DNA from: Spodoptera frugiperda
Lineage: Eukaryota; Arthropoda; Insecta; Lepidoptera; Noctuidae
Assembly (NCBI RefSeq): GCF_023101765.2
Contig: NC_064236.1
Location: 2,790,001-2,854,000 of the forward strand
Reading direction: 5' to 3'
DNA length: 64,000 nt
Part shown: one piece after another, positions 35,610 through 47,099 of the stretch
How the letters are laid out: every line of letters begins with the position of its first letter
Position numbering within the stretch: position 1 is the first letter of the stretch
Notes under the pieces: generated by a model
What the model saw: only the letters and a program-made list of their open reading frames with translations
The model's database searches: none
What the model was told of the DNA's origin: nothing
Translations under genes and position numbers: made by a program

Positions 35610-36595
35610 TATTAAAGGACTTTATGAAAACAACTGATTCAGATTTTCAACCAAATGGTTGCACACAGCAACCAATTACGGTTTGTCTAAAAGATACCTT
35701 CGAGCACGATTAAACCTACCTATAACAGATAATAATAGTTGTAAGGTCCTTTACCCTCCCATACAATATAATAATTCTATACTTCTCAGTTTACAACAAG
35801 ATTGCAACACAGTAATTGTGGTATGACGTCAAACGCAGTGGACTACGCTCTACGCGTTAAGGATTTTCCGCCTAATTCAGAGCACGTAGAGACTTTTAAT
35901 TTTGTACTTTACAAACACAAGAGTTTTTCCAAAACCAGTGTCCTTCTTTGGATGACGTTTTTGTCAGTTTTCCTCAAGAAAATCGAAGTTAAAGTTTAAG
36001 ATTCTTAATTAATTGAGGTAATTTATTATGAAAATGACAGTTTTTCTTTATGACTATTGAGCTCTTGATAGCGTATAATAATGCAATAAAAATACATCGC
36101 TCGTTCATGTAGACTTGGTAAACATGCTTTACCTATCCACTGTACTTAGAACTATTAAACTACTCCTTAGGTAAACAATCAAATCGTTAAGTGGTAATAA
36201 ATATAAAATGATACTACAAGTATTCTGACCGTGGGGGAGATAATATTTCATAAGTCCTGATCCTTGTATCTGCATGAAGTGGTCGCAAGCACGACTGCCC
36301 AGGAAGAAGATTCGATATCCAGGTAGAGTTATTATTTGTATAAAAATATAATGCCTGAATGTTCGATTATAGGGACGCCACCTTCTACTAAAAGATTAAA
36401 ACATAATGTTTAATAACAAACATAATTTATGTAAAATATTATCTTGAGGAAATCCACAACGTTTTCCCCACTAAATTAGGTCCGTTCTTCCTTGTATTGG
36501 AACTTAAGTTACGCATTCTAGACTAAGCAAAATGACGAATTCTAGATTAAGTAGAATGAAGGAACTACGAAACATTTAAAATTTACATTTGTTAG
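35610..36595. other. AT-rich DNA upstream of the 35.3-kb promoter
   Basis: No supported feature. Confidence 0.35.
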
Positions 36596-36596
36596 T

Positions 36597-36838
36597 CGCT
36601 GCTTCGGCACAAATCGACCGCAGTAATACCACGGTCTCACAGAAATCCGACGTGAAACAACGCTTGCCATGTGTTTCGTTGTGTAATTGAGGTTACCGGA
36701 AGTCCAATTACCTCCCTTTTCAATCCCCGATTCCCCAACAACCCTTAAATACCTAACTCTATGGGCGGTGGCGATTGCTTACCATCAGGAGATCCGTCTG
36801 CTTGTTTACCGGCTTATATATTAAAAAGGACGCTTGTT
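36597..36838 (+). mobile_element. SINE (family S1), nearly complete
   Basis: It runs from tgcttcggcaca through ccacggtctcacagaaatcc, tcaatccccgattccccaac and gcggtggcgattgcttacca to a closing ttatatattaaaaagg. The proximal head and the caccagagg block are deleted. Confidence 0.9.
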
Positions 36839-36924
36839 TATTTTTATATGCATTACAAACATAACTATATCATATATACATATACAAGTAAAAGCAACCC
36901 CGGAGATATTATAGTAGAGTATAG

Positions 36925-37032
36925 GCAGGCAGACAAACCTGTGCACTCTCTGTTCTCTCACTCTCTGAATCCGATCCGGCAGTCCAACACGACCGGAGGA
37001 AACGGCACGGGAGTGAAACACCGACGATTTTA
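36925..37032 (+). repeat. dispersed repeat fragment
   Basis: The blocks tctgttctctcactctctga, atccgatccggcagtccaac and acgaccggaggaaacggca resemble a repeat common in lepidopteran genomes, as I recall it. Only one copy is present here. Confidence 0.35.
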
Positions 37033-37320
37033 TTTTCTACGTATCAAGTAACAGATGTGTGGACTAGAACGAAGTAGGACCTATCCTAATAGGTCAGAGA
37101 TAAGACGCAAAGTAAGTTGAGTGCTCACTCATTTATCTGTCTTGTGAAACTAATCAAACAAGTAAAACAAAAAGGCTCTTCAAAAAATTAAAGTTAAAGA
37201 GTTTGTGTGAATGAGTCGTAGGAGAAAACTCAATGTATTGTAGAAACAGCGTGAATTTCGACTTTTCTATTCTTTCAGTATACAATCGGTTTAAAACAAT
37301 GCTATGCTATCACATACAGG

Positions 37321-37504
37321 TCAGATGGGGCCCAGTAAGGTTGACGCCCGATCCAGAGCTGCGGACAAAGTAACCGGTTACCGGGACTCCATCTCAAAGC
37401 AGGAGAAGGAACGGGGTGGTTCTTAGACAGTAAGAGTTTGACTCCCTCTCGCTTCAACCAAGGCAGTAGAAGTAATTGGATAATTTTCCTATTCAAAAAA
37501 AAAA
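37321..37504 (+). mobile_element. 5'-truncated R1-type LINE tail
   Basis: The 3' UTR of the LINE (cagatggggcccagtaagg, gaacggggtggttcttagac and ggataattttcctattc) ends in an A-run. It is diverged from the 50.5-kb copy. Confidence 0.8.
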
Positions 37505-37509
37505 GACAT

Positions 37510-38010
37510 CTAAAGGGAAAAATGTGTCGAAATCACAAAAATATTACTTCTTTTATTATACCTACACCAGAAACTCACGCAACCAGCTCTAAACCGACCC
37601 AATTATTCTTATACCTACGTCATATTTTTACATACCTACCTATAATCAGTAACCGCATTTTTCCCAATTAATTTTCCCCAAATTATACTTCGATTTAGTA
37701 TTTAGCTACCTCCATAATATATCAAGAACCAAGTACCTATTATGTTATATAATGACTTATTAATTATTCATCCGCAAACTTGAATTTGTATGATTGGGAT
37801 AATTCATCAAAAATGTCGTCAATAAACATAGTCATATATACAGCGAAATAAAGAAATGTAGGTACTCCTTTTGTCGGTTGGTTAAACAAGTAAAAGCAGG
37901 AACATGGATTAGTTTATTTTACTGTCTCCTGTCTTCATTAGTTTTCTACAGGTAGGTATAATATGGTTTCGTAATTAAGAATCCTTACTTATTTTGTGAC
38001 AGACAAGTCG
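37510..38010. other. AT-rich DNA, nothing recognised
   Basis: No supported feature. Confidence 0.4.
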
Positions 38011-38014
38011 CTCC

Positions 38015-38690
38015 TAAACGTACCTATGTATTGCCTGAAGTCATGAGTGAAGATGAACACAATGTAATGTCGCTTACACGTCGTACTCAGAGACAGAGAT
38101 ACTTAATCTAGACACACGGCAGTGTGTCGTTCGAGCAAAAAAACCGACACACCGGCCGTGGGTTATATTACACGAACCATTTCGGGCCAAGTTCGACCCA
38201 CCTATAACTCAAAATCTATTTTATCTACGCATATGAAATTTCTAGTATCTGTCGAGATCTACTTACTTATCTAAAATACAAAATTTCATTAATGTACCTA
38301 TTGTAGATCTTGAGATATTGACGTCAGAAAATCGCTATTTTTACTATACACTCACTGACTGACTCACTGTCATCAAAAACCTAGACCACTTCCAATGGTC
38401 GTATTGACTTGAAATTTGGCATGAAGGTAGGTCTTTAGGTCAAGGTAAAGGAAAAAATCTGAAAATGGCCAAGTGTGAGTCGGTTTTAAAAATAATGAAG
38501 TAAATTCATATAAGGAACTAAAACAAAAAATTATCTATATCTTCCAATTCGTACCGACCTAAAAGAGGAAGGTTTGTAAGTCAAAGTAAAGTAAAATAAG
38601 AAAAAAAGAAAATAAACCTTACAAAAATAAACGTACCTATGTATTGCCTGAATGCTTCGCCTATGAGTGAAGATGATACACAACCTGTTA
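38015..38690. repeat. insertion-like block between 24-bp direct repeats
   Basis: The 24-bp sequence starting taaacgtacctatgtattgc is identical at 38,015-38,038 and 38,628-38,651, and similarity (atgagtgaagatga) continues beyond. Between them lies a block with accgacacaccggccgtggg and caagtgtgagtcggttttaa that looks like a mobile repeat. It could be an insertion with long duplication, or a local duplication later invaded. Confidence 0.5.
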
Positions 38691-38691
38691 A

Positions 38692-38795
38692 TGATATAAC
38701 TTGGCAAGTTTTAATAGAAAATTATATACTTGACTCATTGCGTTTAATAGGTTTATCGTGAAAACTTGCCAACTTGTTATATCATTTTTAACTGA
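38692..38795. repeat. inverted repeat
   Basis: gttaatgatataacttggca with agttttaat is matched inverted by cgtgaaaacttgccaacttg and ttatatcatt about 60 bp later. It is AT-rich and may be a small MITE. Confidence 0.5.
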
Positions 38796-38799
38796 GGTC

Positions 38800-39460
38800 T
38801 GTGTATGGAACTTGGTACTTATTTAGATCTCACTTTTATAGGCGAAATTCCAATATTATCGAACTTGGCAGCCTTTCACATTTAATTATTAAGTTTCGAA
38901 ATCAATAAGGTGGCTTAAGTAACCATTAAATGGATTAACCATGGATTAATCGCCGCACTCATAGTCATTAATGTTTAGGTATGTACATGTATGTTTAACT
39001 ACGTATTTAATTTTATTCTTTTTAAATGAATAAAACAGCGCCAGGCAAAATACCAAAATTTTCATATTGTATTTGTAAATAATATGGCGTTAAAATGATT
39101 CAACATATTGCCAACAATATTTAAAAAGTTTCCGAAGATGCGACGCCAAGATTTTTTCATAGATTGCAAAAAAGTGTTTACTTATAAAATAAAGGAGTTG
39201 CTTCGTGAATGGTTTGTTTCGGAGTTCAATCAACTTTTATACAATTCGCGATTTACTGCAATCATATTGCAATAGCGTGTTATCGTCAGAATAATTTTCT
39301 GAAGTGACGCCATGTCATTTTCCACATATATTTGTTGTTTCAAGGAAAAGGTTGTAATTAAACAAATTCTATGAGCATATTGAGAGCTGTTATAGTCATA
39401 GTAATTAACAGTAAACAGTAAAGTATTGAAGATAGGTGTAATTAAGAGACGAGTCATCAG
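38800..39460. other. AT-rich DNA, nothing recognised
   Basis: No supported feature. Confidence 0.4.
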
Positions 39461-39464
39461 TATC

Positions 39465-39612
39465 CTTAGTACGAGTTCGCTTTACATTTAACAAAATAGA
39501 AACGACACCGCAATCGGCGCTCTGATTGGCCGTCGCGAACGAACCCACCAATCAGAGCGCCGAAAGCACTCTCGTTTCGATCGCGTTCAACGTAAAGCAA
39601 ACTCGTGGTAAG
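39465..39612. mobile_element. palindromic MITE (family M4, copy 2)
   Basis: cttagtacgagttcgcttta at the left is inverted at the right (gtaaagcaaactcgtggtaa), enclosing ggcgctctgattggccgtcg and its partner caccaatcagagcgccg. Length is about 148 bp. Confidence 0.85.
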
Positions 39613-39956
39613 GCCCCAGTTCTGACTGAATACTCACTCGCTGCGTAATTTGAATTAGGGATTTTAAACGGTAACTGATGTTAATTGCAATCGTTAACGT
39701 AGATCTTAGCAGGTAACCTCGGAAAATAACCAAAATGTGGGCCATGGAATATTCTATAATGACACATTCATTTGAAATTATTGGGTACTTAAGAACTATC
39801 TTCAACGTTATTTTCCGTCTTTTCTTCATGTATACAAGAATAGATAATTTTCTGTAAACTATGTTTAAAAAATCCGACTGCAACCGCCTGTTTTTGGAGT
39901 CAGTTAATATACTACTTCTCACTACCTGCTCCACTTATTATTAAAAAAAAACTTCA

Positions 39957-40572
39957 CTATGCTTCGGCACGAATGGGCCGGCTCAACCGGAGTGATACCA
40001 CGGCCTCGCAGAAAACCAACGTGAAACAAAGCTTTTTTTTGATGGGGGAAAATCATCCTATGACTTCTCCCGTCTTGGGCGAGGCGAGAGGGAGTGTCAG
40101 ACTCTTACTGACTAAAACCAACCCGTTCCTTCTCCTGCTTTTCGAGCCAGAGCCCCGGTAAGCCCGCTAAGTAATCCGCAGATCTGGATCAGGCATCAGC
40201 CCTGCTGGGCCCCATCTGTGGTGGTCTGATGGCTCTTTGAGGGGCGCGCGGAACGCGACGCGCCACACGCACGGGTCTAGTGCTGGTCGGGCGGCGAGCT
40301 ACCCTTGCTCACCGTCCGCAGACACGCACTTACGGTGGCCAGAGATCGTCCCGCGATCCCCGACGCCCGGAATGTCTCAGGCGCCTCGCGTCCTCCTTAG
40401 CTAGCATGTGAAACAGCGTTGAGCGTGTGAGTAAGGTTACCGAAAGCCCAGTTTCTCCCCCTCACAATCCTCGATTCCCCAACAATCCTTAAATTCCTGA
40501 CCCCCTAAAGACCGGCAACGCACTTGTAACGCTTCTTATGTTTTGGGCGATGGCGTTTGCGTACCATCCATT
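39957..40572 (+). mobile_element. SINE (family S1) split by a LINE
   Basis: The first part (39,957-40,032, ctatgcttcggcacgaatg to cgtgaaacaaagc) and the second part (40,408-40,572, gtgaaacagcgttgagcgt to atggcgtttgcgtaccatc) are successive pieces of one SINE, separated by the inverted LINE fragment at 40,033-40,407. Confidence 0.88.
40033..40407 (-). mobile_element. R1-type LINE 3' end inserted in the SINE
   Basis: It starts with a T-run, carries the tctcccgtcttgggcgaggc and ggccccatctgtggtggtct blocks and reaches into the coding end (cctccttagctagcatg, matching inverted 51,089-51,107). A short duplication, gtgaaaca, flanks it (40,021-40,028 and 40,408-40,415). Confidence 0.88.
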
Positions 40573-40579
40573 TAAAAAA

Positions 40580-41080
40580 ACTTATTCATTATTGTTGCAT
40601 AAATTAAGGGATTTTCTTTCTTTCTTCTTATATTTTAATGATGTTCATCCCTCTGCCATTTGCCAAGATAATGACGATGATTGCAAGTGATTCAATTTAA
40701 ATACCACCGTTCTTACAGTGTTTCACAAATATCTACGTTGGTACATATTTGTGTAATGACTCGGATGCTATTTCCCTTACTTTTACTGTGAATTCGTATT
40801 TTTGTTTTATTTAAGTCCCGAAAATAACTAAAGTACTTTCATATCCTTAATTTGGTGTGGTTACGTGTTATACTCAATATTCTATATCTTTATTGCTATT
40901 AAACAATTTACAATAGATAATCAATTTTATTATGAACCCTGTTGAGTACAGCAACATTATTATAAAAAGACAGAAGGGCGCTCACTATTTTACGAAATCT
41001 AACTTTCACTATTTATAACTTAAATCTTAGAATTACCTTATATCAATCCTAACTACTGTGTTTTTCATTTATTTATTTTT
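40580..41080. other. AT-rich DNA, nothing recognised
   Basis: No supported feature. Confidence 0.4.
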
Positions 41081-41082
41081 TG

Positions 41083-41232
41083 ACGAGGAAAAATCGTCCA
41101 ATGTATTTTCCGGCCTTAGGTGAGGTGAGGTGGAGAGTCAGACTCTAATTAATTAAAAACCGCCCAATTCCTACTCCTGCTTTAAGCCAAAGCCCCGATA
41201 AAGCCGCTTGGTAGCCTGCAACAGCACTTAAC
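41083..41232 (-). mobile_element. old R1-type LINE tail
   Basis: tttgacgaggaaaaatcgtc, then ggtgaggtgaggtggagagt and ttcctactcctgctttaag is a diverged inverted form of the 3' UTR at 52.94 kb. Confidence 0.7.
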
Positions 41233-41234
41233 TG

Positions 41235-41645
41235 CTGTTAGTTAAGAGCATAACATGTTAGTATCGAAAAAAGAGAGAGAGATCCTGGAGATTCAAAGAT
41301 TACATCAAAATCACTTTGTAATCTATTTTTCTACGAATGCATTTATTATTGGCATTTCGCCGTAACATCTTTATTTACATGATGTATTGTTTATACTAGC
41401 TCGCGGGCGGCGAGCCAGCCAGCTGTCATACTCTCGACATACTATTTACACGAACATTATAACATTATTTCATGTTTGTTATTCGTATTAAAAGTAGTCA
41501 GAGATAATTGTAGAACTCGCCAATAAAGTTTAAAGCTTTAAAAGGAGTAAAATTTGGAATTTCAGACAAGTGATATGTATCAGTAATTCTTCATTGGAAA
41601 ACATTAGCTGAATGACAATGATCCTATCCTCCTATTTTCCAGACA
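41235..41645. other. AT-rich DNA, nothing recognised
   Basis: No supported feature. Confidence 0.4.
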
Positions 41646-41650
41646 TGAAG

Positions 41651-41885
41651 TGTGGGAGAACCATGCTTCGGCACGAATGGGCCGGCTCGATCGGAGTGAT
41701 ACCACGGCCTCAGAGAAAACCGACGTGAAACAATGCTTGCGTTGTGTGAGTAAGGTTACCCTTCCTAATCTTTCCAACCCTCAAAATGCTGATGCTTGGC
41801 AACCTCTAGTGTTTCAAGTGGTCATGGGCGGCGGCGATTGCTTACCATCAGGTTATCTGTCTGATCGTTTACTTTAGCTTATTTT
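41651..41885 (+). mobile_element. SINE (family S1) with internal deletion
   Basis: It runs from tgtgggagaaccatgcttcg to gtctgatcgtttactttagc. Parts of the middle (the atccccgatt region) are deleted. Confidence 0.9.
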
Positions 41886-41889
41886 GTTA

Positions 41890-42190
41890 TTTTGTGGAAG
41901 GACAAATTGTCCCAGCATCATAACACGGTAATATCATTACACAACAGCAATTCGTTTTACATAATGCTATGTTTATAACATGGCTCAGGTGATAGTTATG
42001 TTATAAAATGATAATACTTACTTACTAGGAGGAGGAGGAGCTTCCCAAGAATTTATAGGTAAGTAAGGACTTTCCCTATACACATTTTCCTGTGTATTGT
42101 CTGACGTACAGTAACGGTTTTCCTGAGGTCAAATTGAAGATACTCGTAGGTATACATTATTTCGAGTTAGTTTGTAAATAATTGTGTAGC
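41890..42190. other. AT-rich DNA, nothing recognised
   Basis: No supported feature. Confidence 0.4.
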
Positions 42191-42205
42191 ATCGTATTTA
42201 TGAGT

Positions 42206-42482
42206 GACTGCCTCGTTGGCCGAGTAGTTACAAGTGCGACTGCCGGGCAAGGGGTTTCGGGTTCGATTCTCGGGTCGGGCGAAGTATTACTGGACTTTTT
42301 TCGGTTTTTCGAAAATTTCTCAGTGGTAGCACAGAGTCTGGAAATGTGCCCGTTATATGGCAATAGGCTCACCACCTATTACATGGGACTTACAACATAA
42401 ATTGTGAAATGTGGGTGTACATTGGCATTATGTGCCATAATGTGCACCTCTGCCTACCCCATCGGGGTTTAAAGAGGTGTGA
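42206..42482 (+). mobile_element. complete tRNA-headed SINE (family S2) with target-site duplication
   Basis: The head holds an A-box-like tggccgagtagtt (42,217-42,229) and a B-box ggttcgattct (42,260-42,270), 30 bp apart as in RNA polymerase III promoters. The body follows with tgggacttacaacataaatt and cccatcggggtttaaag. Flanks cgtatttatgagt (42,193-42,205) and cgtatttacgagt (42,483-42,495) form a 13-bp duplication with one mismatch. It is the best reference copy of this family in the window. Confidence 0.92.
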
Positions 42483-42499
42483 CGTATTTACGAGTATAT

Positions 42500-42995
42500 T
42501 ATGGGTCATCTCATCATAGATGAAAAGTTTCCATTGAACACGTGTGATATTGTTTTGTTTCTCTTTGATAGCTTAGGTCACTCTTTGATACTCTTGTCTA
42601 GGAACTGTTCGAATATAATAAACAATAGGAACGTGGCGATATTACTTTTCATGTAGCTGTAAAATATATTGTCTCAGCTCATCTGTCCATTGTACTCACG
42701 ACAAAGTGCCACAATGCAGTATCATAATATAAGGACGGTCGCCAATTGCGTCTCAATTACTTGATGCATGAACTTCAGATGATTGCAGCTTGCAGGCCTG
42801 TCTGCAATCGTCTTTATCCTCAGGATGAATCCACTTCTTCGACTTCCTTCAATTACTGACAATCTTCTTTGCCCGCTAATAGTAGCTGCGTTTATAGTAA
42901 TCTTTATCTGAAAGGCTCGTCGTGTCACGTGCGATCTGATAGTGTCTTGGTAGCTTGGTGATTAATACACTACACCTACATAAATATGTACTCTA
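42500..42995. other. unique sequence, no gene seen
   Basis: A minus-strand 68-codon frame at 42,722-42,928 has no supporting signal. Confidence 0.35.
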
Positions 42996-42997
42996 TC

Positions 42998-43268
42998 TTT
43001 TTTATTGTATAAGCCCGTAAATGAGCAGACGGATCACCTGATGGTAAGCAATCGCCACCGCCCATGGACACTCGATCCCGGAACACCAGAGGCGTTGTTG
43101 GCGTTTTGGGAGTTGTTGATGAATGGATTGGCAAGATTGGGAAGGGGGGTAATTGGGCCTCGGGTAACCTCACTTACACAACGGAAACATAGTTCTACAT
43201 CGGTTTTCTGTGAAGCCGAAGCATGCCGAAGCATGGCTTGATGGCTCTCCCACTCTGGTTCCCACACA
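42998..43268 (-). mobile_element. SINE (family S1)
   Basis: Inverted copy with cacctgatggtaagcaatcg at the left and cgaagcatggcttgatggct toward the right. Frames on both strands inside it are SINE sequence, not genes. Confidence 0.92.
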
Positions 43269-43269
43269 C

Positions 43270-43770
43270 CTGTTACTGGAAGCAGCTAATGTAAGCTCGT
43301 AAAGGATTGGAAGAGGTAATATTAAAAACTAACTGCTGTGTAAATTATTAAAGACATTGTTCATGATCAAGATGTGTATGACTTAACTGGTATTAACTAA
43401 ACATGTCTTGGTTTTGGTTAAGTAAATTCAGTAATTATGAGGGTTTACCATTCAAATAAGGTAAATGCATGATTTTATCGTTTGAGGGTGGTGCAGGATT
43501 AATATCTAGATAACAGCATCAGAACATATTACCTCAAACTATAACGAGTAACAGTCATTCTGGTGGGTACCGTTGAAATACAAAATTCAAATTAAATCTA
43601 CTGCTCTTTCTATTGATATGTACCTACGTATTTATACGTCAGAATCGTGGAAGACAAAAACTTGATTTACATAAGATACAGTACGTGATTAGACATCCAA
43701 CGAAATGTATTTTCCGTCAAATATAATTACCTTGTCTAGAAAAACGGCATGCAACGTCAATACTAAAATA
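43270..43770. other. AT-rich DNA, nothing recognised
   Basis: No supported feature. Confidence 0.4.
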
Positions 43771-43775
43771 TGTTG

Positions 43776-44078
43776 CTTTTTTATGTTATAAGCCGGTAAA
43801 CGAGTTGACGTATCACCTGATGGTAAACAATTGCCGCCGCCCATGGACACTTGAAACATCAGAGGCGTTACAAGTGCGTTGCCGACTTTTTGGGGGTTAG
43901 GAATTTAAGGGTTGTTTGGGAATCGGGGATATAAGAAGATTCGGAAAGGGGTAATTGGGCCTCCGGTAACCCCAATCTCACAACGCAAGCGTTGTTTTAC
44001 GTTGGTTTTCTGTGAGGTCGTGGTATCACTCTGGTTGAGCCGGCTCATTCATGCCGAAGCATGGCTCTCCCACACTTA
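43776..44078 (-). mobile_element. SINE (family S1), full length
   Basis: It runs from an inverted A-tail (ttttttatgttataagccgg) through gccgccgcccatggacactt and ggtaattgggcctccggtaa to gccgaagcatggctctccca. About 300 bp, the most complete S1 copy here. Confidence 0.93.
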
Positions 44079-44344
44079 CTTTTAGAGAAGGTGACTAAAA
44101 ATGTAAACAACCATTTAATAAACATAAGTTACTTCTATTCACACGCGTGTTTATAATATCAAACTAGAGACCCGTGCCATTTTTGCTCGAGTACTGCCAC
44201 AAACGTGATCCTACTTTTTCTTTGATGTTTTACCAACACTAGCCTAGACCATAAATACCATCTTTTAAGTTGTAAATTTTTTTTTAATCCTAGTTAAAAA
44301 AAAATCTTTTTACCCCCTGATTTTCTATTCACCCCATTTTACCG

Positions 44345-44565
44345 TACTAGCAAACCCGGCGAAGTCTATTTCGCCACCAATGATTTTCCCTGTTTTCCTT
44401 TTTTTTCTCTTGATTTTTTTCCTGAATTTTCTTTGCTTAACTATTACTTAACCTTACGGAGCCCGAGCCCTTTACAACGAATGCAAAACAATGGAAATCG
44501 GTTTTTGCGTTCTGGAGTTCTAGCGTCAAGAAGGAAAACCCGACTTATTTTTGTATAATAGATTA
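44345..44565 (+). repeat. non-autonomous repeat (family T3, copy 3)
   Basis: tactagcaaacccggcgaag, cgccaccaatgattttccct and ggaaatcggtttttgcgttc match 22.61 kb in the same orientation. Confidence 0.8.
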
Positions 44566-44569
44566 ATTT

Positions 44570-45305
44570 ATTCTTTACTTTCGTATACTTCCATTTGCAC
44601 AAGTGCAATGAAGTCATATCTAAATACGTACCTAAGTCGCTATAAACGACGAGTATCGATTTGTTACAGGTTCAGCTGTTATACCAGCGATATTGCAGCG
44701 ATCAATAACGTTAATTATACCCAGCGAACATAATATTGTCGGTCGGACATAACAATAAAAGTTACTGGCCTTGACACCTCATGTAAAGGTCATATGTATT
44801 GATCATCACTGTCTTAACATTGCACTTTAAAAAACTATGCAAATAAAAAATGAAACTCGTTTAAAAAAAGGGGACCGCCTTAAAAAACGTGTGATCTTCT
44901 ATTTTTTTTAGGTCTGGTAATATACCTAAACCATTGTCCTAAGTCGGAAAAGTACTATGCTGAAAACCGCATCTAACTTGGTTCGGACGTGAGAATTTTT
45001 GAAGTCAGTTAAAAATTTGTTCCATAGTTGTCAGATTTTTCTACTTCTCGCTGCCCTTATACTCGTACCAAGCCCTTTAGGGCGACTAATATATGTTTTA
45101 TTTTCCCATACATATCAATCGTCATCATATTCATAATATTTTTGACTCAATTTGTCCTCCTTTTCGTTGACTGTCTTCGATCTTTCTGGCATTAGATATC
45201 AAAATTCAAGCCTAAAGTTTTGTCATATGTTGACTGCCTGATGGAAGACGTATGATAATCTAAGGTTGTTCAATAGTAGGTAGGTACAGTTGGTAATATT
45301 AACAA
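44570..45305. other. AT-rich DNA with a diverged repeat
   Basis: Around 44,870-45,012 a diverged aagtcggtta-family fragment ends gaatttttgaagtcagttaa. No gene seen. Confidence 0.4.
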
Positions 45306-45324
45306 CGGTTTACGCACATAGAAT

Positions 45325-45490
45325 GACTTGGAAAAGCTCTACCAGTTTCTAGTCGGATTACTAGACGAGGGTTAAATAAGAGTCCCGTTGTGATTTGAAA
45401 CTGGTAGAGCTTTTCTCAATATTTTTCTTGCGTAAACCGACCATTATTTTGAATTCATTTAGTACCTATGTGTCACGATATTTATTATAA
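45325..45490. mobile_element. hairpin element (family M2, copy 3)
   Basis: gaaaagctctaccagtttc at 45,331-45,349 is perfectly inverted at 45,397-45,415, a 19-bp stem with a 47-nt loop. The sequence downstream (tacctatgtgtcacgatatt) matches the other family members. Confidence 0.75.
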
Positions 45491-45494
45491 AAAG

Positions 45495-46090
45495 ATAACA
45501 CAAAAGTTTTAGTGGGTAAATTAGCTTTTCATTTCAAAACAGACCGCACATTACAAGCTATCTTGGAATAAGTAATGGAAGGTTTTAATTTAAACACAAA
45601 CTGCGGTAGTCAACTAAAATTGGTGGTGGTACATATAGGTATAAAACCTTATTGTCCTATTAGTTTTATAGGGGCTTACCTACTAAAGCTTGTACATTCC
45701 TCATCGGAGAGGTTAGATGGCGCTCAGTGCCTACTCTAACCAAATCTGGAGAAGCCTGGACATGAATAAGAGTACACTGGGCATTTCTGATAGGTAAGAA
45801 TAGGTAAGGAGTATGTTTACCAGAACATAAAACTTTACCTTGGATAGTTTTGATGCCAGTCAATTTATTGGTACTCACGGTTTTCTCACCTCATAATTAA
45901 TTTTACGATTGTTAATAATATTACACCCAATAAGTTGTTCTTTCTCACTATATATTGTTACATGTTCGCGTATAGCTATGTTAATAGTTAATTTCATTAC
46001 ATTTTACGAGTAATTTTGAAAAGAATTTAATTTAGTTACATTATACTATTAGAAGTCCGGTTACTTACTTTTGAGTCCTTTGTTGTTGCG
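45495..46090. other. no gene seen; possible repeat at 45.67-45.88 kb
   Basis: The stretch around ggttagatggcgctcagtgc is less AT-rich and could be an old repeat. Evidence for an exon on the minus strand (45,666-45,878) is lacking. Confidence 0.3.
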
Positions 46091-46091
46091 G

Positions 46092-46878
46092 GTATCAATG
46101 GCGGGGCCGAGCAGTGAAGGGAAATGTTGGGAAAACAGGAGAACTTACTCCATTTTTTAAGCTTCCGTCGCGTGTGCAGCCTTAATGGTTAAAGCTACAC
46201 AGAAATCATGTATGACGGAAATGTTCTCCTTCAAATTCTTTAAAAAATATTCCACGACAGCAAATGTCTATCTCTTATGGTTGCCTCACAATAACACGTA
46301 TAACTCCCGATAGCTTAGCAGTTCGGAGCTTTCTGATTATATTTGTCTACTCTTACGTTTATAACACATTCATTAATTCATTCATTCATATTATAATAAA
46401 TCTGTAGAAGGGTCAATTCTGTACATTGAAAATATTTAAAGAATAAATAGCAGGGGGTATTACTGGATCGATACCAAACCCAAATATGTGATTTTTTTTT
46501 GTCTGTCTGTCTGTATGTTCAGACATCACGTGAAAACTAACGGTTCGATTTCGATGAAACTTGGTATAATTATACCTTACTATCCTGGGCATTGCATAGT
46601 GGGTATAAAATAGGATACTTTTTATCCTGGAAAAATACGTAGAAAAAAAAACTTTATTTTTCAGTTTTATTTTACAGAACGCGAGCTCAACAGCAGTAGC
46701 TCAATAGAGGGATTAGGGATCTCATTAATTGATATGGGTCTCGCCGTATTTGGGTCCAATCAATAGATATTTATAAGATGTCATTGTCAGAGTTACTCAA
46801 AATGGAGAAATAAAACTTCCACGCGAGACCGACATCCGCGCGGACGGAGTCGCGGGCGGAAGCTAGTTGTTACATATA
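46092..46878 (+). mobile_element. non-autonomous element X, uninterrupted copy
   Basis: About 790 bp from gccgagcagtgaagggaaat to acggagtcgcgggcggaagc is present again, inverted, at 52,045-53,165. It includes gtctgtctgtctgta, the block ggtataattataccttacta and a tail tctcattaattgatatggg. No coding frame. The ends resemble RTE- or Helitron-associated repeats of moths, but the class is undecided. Confidence 0.8.
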
Positions 46879-46885
46879 GCTATTA

Positions 46886-47095
46886 GCACTGGCGGAAATG
46901 GAGTCAGCTAAGCTATGTTTTTATATGGAAGGATGCGTGCTATGGGTGGCTTCTCTACTATTGATAACATTCTACACGATTCGCAGCTCGCGAATCTTCC
47001 TCGCACAGCTACTTTGCGGCGACGAGTCTTTATAACACATCTTCTTACCATAGCAACATAGCACATTTCTGGTGGAAAGCACCCTTAAGCTTTTT
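46886..47095. mobile_element. MITE family M1, copy 3
   Basis: Its interior (tttatatggaaggatgcgtg, ttctctactattgataacat) matches the inverted interior of the 2.33-kb copy, and the right end acatagcacatttctggtgg plus aaagcaccc matches a terminus. The left terminus is eroded. Confidence 0.8.
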
Positions 47096-47099
47096 ATGA

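Noticed and set aside
42206..42285. tRNA gene candidate with A- and B-boxes
   Set aside because: The tRNA-like part continues into a repeated body and the whole 277 bp has a target-site duplication, so it is a SINE head. The same applies at 19.56-19.62 and 51.67-51.74 kb.
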